Source: Bacteroidota bacterium
GTDB lineage: Bacteria; Bacteroidota; Bacteroidia; Palsa-948
Direction of reading: 5' to 3'
NCBI GenBank assembly: GCA_003164895.1
Contig: PLUL01000048.1
Span: 2,109-44,162 of the forward strand
DNA length: 42,054 bases
Shown here: piece by piece, positions 7,740 to 13,691 of the stretch
Layout of the letters: every line of letters starts with the position of its first letter
Numbering within the stretch: position 1 is the first letter of the stretch
Notes under the pieces: model-generated
What the model saw: the letters and a program-made list of their open reading frames with translations, nothing else
Told to the model about the DNA's origin: nothing
Databases searched by the model: none
Position numbers and translations under genes: made by a program

Positions 7740-8381
7740 ATGACATTCGGTTTGTTCTATCAGGGTTTTATCATTCTTCTTCTGATGACTTTTTCATTCG
7801 GACCGGCTTTTTTTTCACTGATAAATACGGGAATAAAACATGGATACAAACAAGGATCGCTGCTGGCGATCGGCGTGGTGTTCAGCGATTTTTTTCTGTG
7901 TACCACCATGTGCCTGCTCGTATATTTTGGTGCGGTAAATTTATTGCATTCCGAAAAAGCGCAAACATTTTCCGCCATCATCGGTGGAATTATTTTAATT
8001 GTTTTTGGCGCTTTCTATTTTAAAAAACACGTTACCAAAACCGATGACTCGGTGGAGGTGGATAACAAAACACCGCATCCCATGCTGATGATCACCAAAG
8101 GATTTCTCCTCAACTTTTTTAATCCCACCGTTTGGTTCTTGTGGCTGGGATATGTAACGGCAGTGAGCAAAACGCTCGATTACTCGCTGGTGAAAATGAT
8201 CATCTTTTTTTCCATCGTGCTGGGTGCCATACTGTGCGTTGAACTCACCAAAGTTTTTCTTGCCGAAAAAATAAAAGTGTATCTCACCGATACGCTCATG
8301 ACCATTATCAACTACATTACCGGAACCATATTAATTATTTTTGGTTTGGTGCTTATCTATAATCACTTCTTCGCGAAGTAA
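7740..8381 (+). CDS. LysE/RhtB-type amino-acid exporter
   Basis: Inner-membrane protein of 213 aa with about six hydrophobic segments and the LysE-family N-terminus (FSFGPAFFSLINTGIKHGYKQG, a variant of the PGP-containing first-helix motif). The N-x-K-N-P-like motif is GFLLNFFNPTVWFLWLGYVTA (about 122-142). The family exports amino acids or derivatives in exchange for protons. The gene is 3 nt downstream of the GH3 gene and surely co-transcribed. Substrate is not known; an amino-acid conjugate is possible. Confidence 0.88.
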   Translation: MTFGLFYQGFIILLLMTFSFGPAFFSLINTGIKHGYKQGSLLAIGVVFSDFFLCTTMCLLVYFGAVNLLHSEKAQTFSAIIGGIILIVFGAFYFKKHVTKTDDSVEVDNKTPHPMLMITKGFLLNFFNPTVWFLWLGYVTAVSKTLDYSLVKMIIFFSIVLGAILCVELTKVFLAEKIKVYLTDTLMTIINYITGTILIIFGLVLIYNHFFAK

Positions 8382-8434
8382 TCAAAATGGAATTTCTTTA
8401 TAGAAATTTCTTCTCGTATAACATCAAATATTTT

Positions 8435-8442
8435 TATCTTTG
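8435..8442 (+). promoter_or_regulatory. Putative -7 element for toxin-antitoxin operon
   Basis: TATCTTTG matches TAnnTTTG exactly. It overlaps a TTG at 8440 that is in frame with the antitoxin, which argues that the real start is the ATG at 8461, 18 nt downstream. Confidence 0.6.
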
Positions 8443-8460
8443 GGGAAAAGTAGAAAACCT

Positions 8461-8664
8461 ATGAATGTCGCTATCGTAACATCAGAAAATAAAGCGCAAT
8501 TGAAAACGCTGAAAAGACCCGGAGTACAGGTTCACTTGGTATCAGACGAATCCATTGAGGATTTTTTGTTAGGCAAACTGGCAGAGGCGGCAATGAAAGA
8601 GAAAGGAGAAAAAAAAGTGGGCGACTCATTACAATTTTTAAGGAAGCATGGATGTTCGATATAA
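8461..8664 (+). CDS. Putative antitoxin of a RelBE-type module
   Basis: 67-aa protein (MNVAIVTSENKAQLKTLKRPGV...) with a short N-terminal region and a helix-rich C-terminus (EDFLLGKLAEAAMKEKGEKK). It is called an antitoxin mainly from context: it is small, is first in the pair, and overlaps the RelE-like gene by 17 nt in another frame. No DNA-binding domain is clearly recognisable. The start at 8461 is chosen because an in-frame TTG at 8440 lies inside the -7 element. Confidence 0.7.
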   Translation: MNVAIVTSENKAQLKTLKRPGVQVHLVSDESIEDFLLGKLAEAAMKEKGEKKVGDSLQFLRKHGCSI

Positions 8665-8932
8665 GCCGACCTATTCGCGCGATTTACGAAAAATAAAATC
8701 GGATGCCGATCTTGTAAAAGCACTCTTTAATACCATCAATAATCTCAAAGCTGCAAAGAACATTCAAGGAATTTACCATTTGAAAAAATTGCAGGACTAC
8801 ACTATTTTTTACAGGATAAAAATAAAACTAAATGAAAAAGCAGATTACAGATTAGTAATGGCTATTCGCGGAAATATTATTTGGCTGCTTAGATTCCTGC
8901 CTCGGCATAAAGTATATGACGAATTTCCTTAG
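8648..8932 (+). CDS. RelE/ParE-superfamily toxin
   Basis: 94-aa basic protein with the RelE/YoeB fold pattern: an N-terminal strand and two helices (YKPTYSRDLRKIKSD, LVKALFNTINNLKAAKN), then IYHLKKLQDYTIFYRIKIK, DYRLVMAIRGNIIWLLRFLPRHKVYDEFP. RelE-type toxins cleave ribosome-bound mRNA; the conserved Leu-x-Gly/Tyr-R-hydrophobic block and the terminal HKxxYxxFP motif are present. The ATG lies inside the antitoxin gene, so translation is probably coupled. Whether it acts as an RNase or a gyrase poison cannot be decided. Confidence 0.85.
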   Translation: MDVRYKPTYSRDLRKIKSDADLVKALFNTINNLKAAKNIQGIYHLKKLQDYTIFYRIKIKLNEKADYRLVMAIRGNIIWLLRFLPRHKVYDEFP

Positions 8933-8992
8933 GTTATAATTTGACATGATTCTACTCATGTTTTCAGAAAAATGAAATTGCTTAAAAAGGTT

Positions 8993-9000
8993 TATCTTTA
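8993..9000 (+). promoter_or_regulatory. Putative -7 element abutting a GTG start
   Basis: TATCTTTA (one mismatch to TAnnTTTG) ends 4 nt before the GTG at 9005. The transcript would be leaderless or nearly so. Confidence 0.35.
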
Positions 9001-9004
9001 ACCT

Positions 9005-10201
9005 GTGAAAACAAAATTAATCCTTGCATTACTTACCATTTGTGGCATTGCCTCCGCCCAAGGCACTTGGACGCAGAAAGCGGATTTTGGTGGAGCAGCA
9101 AGATGTGGAGCGGTTGGATTTTCGATTGGAACTAAAGGATATATCGGAACGGGTTACGATGGTAGCACTTTATACAAAGATTTTTGGGAATGGGATCAGG
9201 CAACAAATGTGTGGACACAAAAAGTAGATTTTGGTGGCATTGGAAGAGATGAAGCCATTGGATTTTCGATTGGAACAAAAGGGTATATAGGAATGGGATC
9301 CTATTTCAATGGCAGTATTTGGACTTCACTGAAAGATTTCTGGGAATGGAATCAAACAACAAATGTCTGGACACAGAAAGCGAATTTTGGTGGAACTGCT
9401 AGAAGTGGCGCTATTGGTTTTTCAATCGGTACAAAAGGTTATATCGGAACAGGTTTGGATTCAACAAATGCCACTCAGGATTTTTGGGAATGGAATCAGG
9501 CAACAAATATTTGGACGCAGAAAGCGAATTTTGGCGGAACAATAAAATATACGTCTGTAGGATTTTCAATAAATACGATGGGATACATCGGAACAGGTTT
9601 GGATTCAACAAATGCCACTCAGGATTTTTGGCAATGGAACCAAGCAACAAATGTCTGGACACAAAAAGCAAATTTTAGCGGAACAGCAAGAGGTGAAGCC
9701 ACTGGATTTTGCATTAATTCAAAAGGATATATTGGAACAGGAACAGGTATGCATCCCTATGGAGATTTTTGGGAATGGAATCAAGCAACAAATGTATGGA
9801 CACAAAAGGCAAACTTCGGTGGAGTAGCAAGATATTTAGCTGTTGGCTTTTCTATATCCTCGAAGGGATATATTGGGCTTGGCTCTGACGGTAATAATTT
9901 TCAGGATTTTTGGGAATTCGATCCAAATGGAAATGGAGTAAATGAAATCTCAAACAAAATTTCAGTTTCAGTTTTTCCAAATCCATCTAGTGGAATGTTT
10001 ACAATACAAGCCAATAGCCAACAGCTATTAGCTAATAACCAAATAGAAATTTATAATGTTCTCGGAGAATGTATTTATCAGCATATCTGCATATCGGCTA
10101 ATCAGCAAATCGATTTAAGTTCTCAACCAAGCGGAGTTTATCTCTATCAAATTTCTTCCAACGCAAAAATTCTTGCAAGCGGTAAGTTTGTGAAGGAGTA
10201 A
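9005..10201 (+). CDS. Kelch-like repeat protein with T9SS type A sorting domain
   Basis: 398-aa secreted protein. The GTG start gives a signal peptide (MKTKLILALLTICGIASAQ). Residues about 20-310 are six tandem copies of a 47-52-aa unit built on WTQKANFGG-ARxxAxGFSIxTKGYIGTG-DFWEWNQATN, a Kelch-like beta-propeller blade pattern. The C-terminal 75 residues are a T9SS type A sorting domain (VFPNPSSGMFTI ... GVYLYQISSNAKILASGKFVKE). The protein should be exported by the type IX system and attached to, or released from, the cell surface. Binding partner unknown. The gene ends 4 nt from the convergent M28 gene. Confidence 0.9.
   Translation: MKTKLILALLTICGIASAQGTWTQKADFGGAARCGAVGFSIGTKGYIGTGYDGSTLYKDFWEWDQATNVWTQKVDFGGIGRDEAIGFSIGTKGYIGMGSYFNGSIWTSLKDFWEWNQTTNVWTQKANFGGTARSGAIGFSIGTKGYIGTGLDSTNATQDFWEWNQATNIWTQKANFGGTIKYTSVGFSINTMGYIGTGLDSTNATQDFWQWNQATNVWTQKANFSGTARGEATGFCINSKGYIGTGTGMHPYGDFWEWNQATNVWTQKANFGGVARYLAVGFSISSKGYIGLGSDGNNFQDFWEFDPNGNGVNEISNKISVSVFPNPSSGMFTIQANSQQLLANNQIEIYNVLGECIYQHICISANQQIDLSSQPSGVYLYQISSNAKILASGKFVKE
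9068..9920 (+). repeat. Tandem 141-156-bp coding repeats (six copies)
   Basis: The TGG codon of each WTQK unit falls at 9068, 9212, 9368, 9512, 9656 and 9797, giving periods of 144, 156, 144, 144 and 141 bp. Copies remain similar at nucleotide level (for example GGATTCAACAAATGCCACTC at 9457 and 9600), which points to recent duplication. Confidence 0.9.
10013..10040 (+). repeat. Degenerate heptanucleotide repeat (AATAGCC-like)
   Basis: Four consecutive 7-mers, AATAGCC, AACAGCT, ATTAGCT, AATAACC, lie in the sorting-domain region of the Kelch-like protein (residues NSQQLLANN). Similar heptamer arrays occur in three other genes of the window. Confidence 0.5.
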
Positions 10202-10205
10202 AAGA

Positions 10206-11807
10206 TTATTTCTTCTCTTTCTCCTGTGGCACATCCGATTTAATTCTGTCTTTTCGGTTCGCAACTTCCCACGCGGTGTAAAAAACCAACTGCGCGCGTT
10301 TTGCCAGCAGGTCAAAATTTATTTTCGCCACCTTATCCGTTGGCTGATGGTAATCATCGTGCACTCCGTTGAAATAAAAAATTATCGGCACGCCTTTCTT
10401 GGCAAAGTTGTAATGATCGGAGCGGTAATAAAAACGGTTGGGATCGTTCGGGTCATTGTATTTGTATTCGAGTTTTAATTTTGTATAAGTAGCGTTGGCG
10501 TTCTCATTTATTTTGTGCAGCTCCGTGCTAATCTTGTCCGAGCCGATGAGATACACATACGCAGAATCTTTTTTGTGGTCATCGTCAATTCTGCCTATCA
10601 TATCAATGTTCAGATCGCACACGGTATTTGCAATCGGAAAAATCGGATGGTCGGTGTAATAGGAAGAACCGAGCAACCCTTTTTCTTCGCCTGCAACGGT
10701 CATGAAAACCATCGTGCGTTTTGGCGCAAAGCCGACTTCTTTTGCTTTCATGAATGCATTTGCAATTTCCAGAACGCCTGTGGTTCCCGAGCCGTCATCG
10801 TCCGCACCGTTATACACTTTTCCATCGTGAACGCCAAGATGATCATAATGCCCGGTAACAAAAATAACTTCGTCTTTAAATTCAGTTCCTTCGATCATTC
10901 CCAAAACATTTTCTGAGCTCAGCGTGTCTTCTTTCGCTGAAATTTCCAATTCAAAAGAAGTTTTCATTTCAAACGAAAAGGATTTTTTTGTGGTACGGAT
11001 TTTTTTCTTCAGCTCATCCACCGTTTTATTTTCCGAAGCAAGAATATCGTTCGCGGTTTTGGTTGAAACTCCTACCTGCGGAATTTTCCTTCTTTCATCT
11101 TTTTTCTCCGGATCTTTCTCGGTAGTTTTTTCTTTGGCTAATTTCATAGATGGAGAATCAAGAAAGCGTTTTACAAACTTGAGATTTCCTTCGTAATTAG
11201 TGCTGATGACAATGAGCGCGCTTGCTCCATTTTTTCTGGCGAGATCGGCTTTCATGCGGTAGTTGGTAGCCCATTCAGAAAGTTCTTTTGTGCCGGTGAT
11301 GAATGAAACCGAATCATCAGTAATCGGTTCGCCACCGAGCACAAGAACGATTTTGTTTTTCACGTCCGCATTTTTGTAGTCGCTGTAAAGTGAATCGGAA
11401 ATTCCGTAACCGAGAAAGAGAATTTCTTTCGATTCTAATTTCAGATCTTTTCCATAAGGCAAAACATAAAAATCATTGATGTTTGCATATTTTTTTCCCT
11501 TCACTTTCAGTTTCACGCTGTCGGGCGTGCTGAGCGTAAGCGGAAACTTCTGAAAATAATTATTGTCTTTTGTCGGTTTCAAACCAATGCTTTTGAAATC
11601 TTCCGCAATATATTTGGCAGCTTTTTTCTGTCCGGCTTTTCCGGTTTCTCTGCCTTCATATTCATCCGAAGCAAGAACGGAAAGATGTTTTTTTGCATCT
11701 TCAGCAGTAATGATTTTTGCAAATCGCGTTGCTGTGTTATCTGTCGATTGGGAAAAACCAAAGGAAACCGCAAAAACCGAGATAAAAAGGAGATAAATTT
11801 TTTTCAT
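10206..11807 (-). CDS. Secreted M28-family metallopeptidase
   Basis: 533-aa zinc exopeptidase with a signal peptide (first 19-20 residues, ending FGFSQ). Residues about 30-90 start the peptidase fold, a PA-like insert spans about 95-290, and the catalytic part follows. The zinc-site motifs are complete: GHYDHLG (H320), YNGADDDGSGT (D336), VAGEEKGLLGS (E374/E375), LNIDMIGR (D402) and DDYHQPTD (H487). Family members act as aminopeptidases or carboxypeptidases in the periplasm or outside. There is no T9SS tail; the C-terminus is charged. It is convergent with the Kelch-like gene with a 4-nt gap and no terminator between them. A TAGGTTTG -7 element lies 17 nt upstream. Confidence 0.93.
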   Translation of the reverse strand: MKKIYLLFISVFAVSFGFSQSTDNTATRFAKIITAEDAKKHLSVLASDEYEGRETGKAGQKKAAKYIAEDFKSIGLKPTKDNNYFQKFPLTLSTPDSVKLKVKGKKYANINDFYVLPYGKDLKLESKEILFLGYGISDSLYSDYKNADVKNKIVLVLGGEPITDDSVSFITGTKELSEWATNYRMKADLARKNGASALIVISTNYEGNLKFVKRFLDSPSMKLAKEKTTEKDPEKKDERRKIPQVGVSTKTANDILASENKTVDELKKKIRTTKKSFSFEMKTSFELEISAKEDTLSSENVLGMIEGTEFKDEVIFVTGHYDHLGVHDGKVYNGADDDGSGTTGVLEIANAFMKAKEVGFAPKRTMVFMTVAGEEKGLLGSSYYTDHPIFPIANTVCDLNIDMIGRIDDDHKKDSAYVYLIGSDKISTELHKINENANATYTKLKLEYKYNDPNDPNRFYYRSDHYNFAKKGVPIIFYFNGVHDDYHQPTDKVAKINFDLLAKRAQLVFYTAWEVANRKDRIKSDVPQEKEKK

Positions 11808-11824
11808 GAATTTATATTAGGATA

Positions 11825-11832
11825 CAAACCTA
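11825..11832 (-). promoter_or_regulatory. Putative -7 element for M28 peptidase
   Basis: The minus strand reads TAGGTTTG, an exact TAnnTTTG match, 17 nt upstream of the start at 11807. Confidence 0.5.
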
Positions 11833-11850
11833 ACAATTATTTCTTTTTTC

Positions 11851-11858
11851 TATCTTTA
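11851..11858 (+). promoter_or_regulatory. Putative -7 element upstream of hppD leader
   Basis: TATCTTTA (one mismatch to TAnnTTTG) ends 5 nt before a 16-codon ORF. It is the only promoter-like element seen before hppD. Confidence 0.3.
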
Positions 11859-11863
11859 CGCTG

Positions 11864-11914
11864 ATGAAACAAAAAACCTCCGCAATTCTTTCTGTTCAAT
11901 TAGCTATGTGGTGA
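11864..11914 (+). CDS. Possible 16-aa leader peptide upstream of hppD
   Basis: ATG to TGA encodes MKQKTSAILSVQLAMW. It begins 5 nt after a -7-like TATCTTTA and is followed by a hairpin with a T-run (11931-11964) before hppD. The layout resembles a leader-peptide attenuator, but the peptide has one Trp and no Tyr or Phe, so it does not point to the expected amino-acid signal. It may be chance. Confidence 0.2.
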   Translation: MKQKTSAILSVQLAMW

Positions 11915-11930
11915 TTGGCGATTTAATAAT

Positions 11931-11964
11931 TCGGCAATTTGAAAAAGTGCCGATAAAGTTTTTT
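11931..11964 (+). terminator. Hairpin plus T-run in hppD leader
   Basis: TCGGCA (11931-11936) pairs with TGCCGA (11948-11953) around an 11-nt loop; six T residues follow at 11959-11964. It is a weak terminator or attenuator candidate, 29 nt before the hppD start. Confidence 0.35.
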
Positions 11965-11993
11965 AAATAAATAATTATTAAACCCCCAAAACA

Positions 11994-13139
11994 ATGACAA
12001 CAAAAACTGCCCCTATAAATAAGCTTGACGAGCTTCATAAAAATACAACTCCCGATTTTCTTCCGCTTCTCGGAACGGATTATATTGAATTCTATGTCGG
12101 CAATGCAAAACAATCTGCCTATTATTATCAAACAGCATGGGGATTTGAACTCGTGGCGTATGCAGGATTGGAAACCGGTGTGAAAGACCGCGCATCCTAT
12201 GTTCTTCAGCAGGGAAAAATCCGTTTGGTGCTCACCACTTCTTTCGACCCGAACAGCGAAATCACCAAGCATGTTGCTAAACACGGTGACGGAGTGAAAG
12301 TGCTTGCGCTTTGGGTGGACGATGCCGAAAAATCTTTTAATGAAACGGTAAAGCGCGGTGCGAAATCTTTTTCTGCTCCGCAAATTTCAAAAGATGAATT
12401 CGGTGAAGTTAAAACAGCTTCTATTCATACTTACGGAGAAACGCTTCACACATTCGTGGAGAGAAAAAATTATAAAGGAGCATTTCTCCCCGGCTATAAA
12501 CCTGCAAAATCGCTTTTCAAAATAAATCCTGTTGGATTGAAAGTGGTTGACCATTGTGTTGGAAATGTGGAAGAAGGAAAAATGAACGAATGGGTAAAAT
12601 TTTATGAAGGCGCAATGGGTTTCAAATTGCTCATCACGTTTGACGACAATGATATTTCTACCGAATACACCGCGCTGATGAGCAAAGTGGTTTCCAACGG
12701 AAATGGTTATGTGAAATTTCCGATCAATGAACCAGCAAAAGGAAAAAAGAAATCACAAATCGATGAGTATCTTGAATTTTATCGCGGAGCAGGAGTTCAG
12801 CATATTGCGGTTCTCACCGATGATATTATCAGCACCGTAACCGAACTTCGCAAGCGCGGAGTGGATTTTCTTTATGTTCCCGAAACTTATTATGATGATT
12901 TGTTTGCCCGTGTTGGAAAAATTGACGAGGACATCGAAAAAATAAAAGCGTTGAATATTCTTGTAGATCGGGACGAAGAAGGATATTTGCTGCAACTTTT
13001 TACCAAGCCTGTGGAAGATCGTCCGACAGTTTTCTTTGAGATCATTCAGCGCAAAGGAGCGAAAAGTTTTGGCAAAGGAAATTTTAAAGCGTTGTTCGAA
13101 TCAATTGAAAGAGAACAGGAGTTGAGAGGAACTTTATAA
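11994..13139 (+). CDS. hppD: 4-hydroxyphenylpyruvate dioxygenase
   Basis: Non-haem Fe(II) enzyme converting 4-hydroxyphenylpyruvate and O2 to homogentisate and CO2 (EC 1.13.11.27), the second step of tyrosine catabolism. The 381-aa protein has two vicinal-oxygen-chelate halves. The first half begins TDYIEFYVGNAKQSAYYYQTAWGF. The iron ligands are in the second half: H187 (VVDHCVGNV), H270 (GVQHIAVLTDD) and E349 (FFEIIQRKG). The gating C-terminal helix KGAKSFGKGNFKALFESIE is intact. Length matches the family. No homogentisate dioxygenase or other tyrosine-pathway gene lies next to it. A 9-bp hairpin follows the stop. Confidence 0.97.
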   Translation: MTTKTAPINKLDELHKNTTPDFLPLLGTDYIEFYVGNAKQSAYYYQTAWGFELVAYAGLETGVKDRASYVLQQGKIRLVLTTSFDPNSEITKHVAKHGDGVKVLALWVDDAEKSFNETVKRGAKSFSAPQISKDEFGEVKTASIHTYGETLHTFVERKNYKGAFLPGYKPAKSLFKINPVGLKVVDHCVGNVEEGKMNEWVKFYEGAMGFKLLITFDDNDISTEYTALMSKVVSNGNGYVKFPINEPAKGKKKSQIDEYLEFYRGAGVQHIAVLTDDIISTVTELRKRGVDFLYVPETYYDDLFARVGKIDEDIEKIKALNILVDRDEEGYLLQLFTKPVEDRPTVFFEIIQRKGAKSFGKGNFKALFESIEREQELRGTL

Positions 13140-13155
13140 TCTACTATCTAAATCT

Positions 13156-13177
13156 AGGGGGAGATAATTCTCCCTTT
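13156..13177 (+). terminator. Hairpin after hppD
   Basis: AGGGGGAGA (13156-13164) pairs with TCTCCCTTT (13169-13177) around loop TAAT, a 9-bp stem including two G-U pairs. The T tail is short, so termination may be partial. It lies 16 nt after the hppD stop. Confidence 0.55.
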
Positions 13178-13197
13178 GGATTTTGGACAAACAAAAA

Positions 13198-13662
13198 ATG
13201 CACGCAGCCACCAACTACATATATATAATTTTCGCGGTGGTGTATGTAATTTACAGCATCATCAAAGCGGGAAAAAAAGTAACAAAGAATCGCCCGACTA
13301 TTGACCAACAACCACAATCATCTCCAACCGTTCAACCGCCAATAGAAAAACAACCCCCACAGCAGGATTTTAAAAAAATGCTGGAGGATTTATTGGGTGG
13401 AACACAAGAAGAAAAAATTCCGGAACCGCAAGTTATTCAACCTAAGCCGCAACCTGTTGCGATAAAACCTCACCCGACAAAAATTATTACTCATTCCGAA
13501 AAAAAAGATAAAATAATTCCTTCACACTTGCATTCGAAGAATCCGAAGGAAACGCCAAAGAAAATTTTTGCTGAACCGGTTGCTCTTGAAGAGCCGGAAT
13601 TTGATTTTGATATTCGAGAAGCAGTAATTTATTCTGCAATCCTGAACAGACCGGAATATTAA
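13198..13662 (+). CDS. Small membrane-anchored protein of unknown function
   Basis: 154 aa. The N-terminus has one membrane segment (YIYIIFAVVYVIYSIIKAG, about 7-25). It is followed by a Pro/Gln-rich, charged linker (about 30-115) and a C-terminal block FDFDIREAVIYSAILNRPEY. I recall similar C-terminal AVIYS-ILNR blocks in other Bacteroidota hypotheticals, which suggests a small binding motif. The frame is open to a TTG at 13183, but the ATG at 13198 gives a cleaner N-terminus. Function unknown. Confidence 0.75.
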   Translation: MHAATNYIYIIFAVVYVIYSIIKAGKKVTKNRPTIDQQPQSSPTVQPPIEKQPPQQDFKKMLEDLLGGTQEEKIPEPQVIQPKPQPVAIKPHPTKIITHSEKKDKIIPSHLHSKNPKETPKKIFAEPVALEEPEFDFDIREAVIYSAILNRPEY

Positions 13663-13680
13663 TTAGGCAGGGAAACTTTA

Positions 13681-13688
13681 TACCTTCG
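13681..13688 (+). promoter_or_regulatory. Putative -7 variant abutting the kinase start
   Basis: TACCTTCG (variant of TAnnTTTG) ends 3 nt before the ATG at 13692, as in the possible leaderless arrangement at cvfB. Confidence 0.35.
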
Positions 13689-13691
13689 CTT

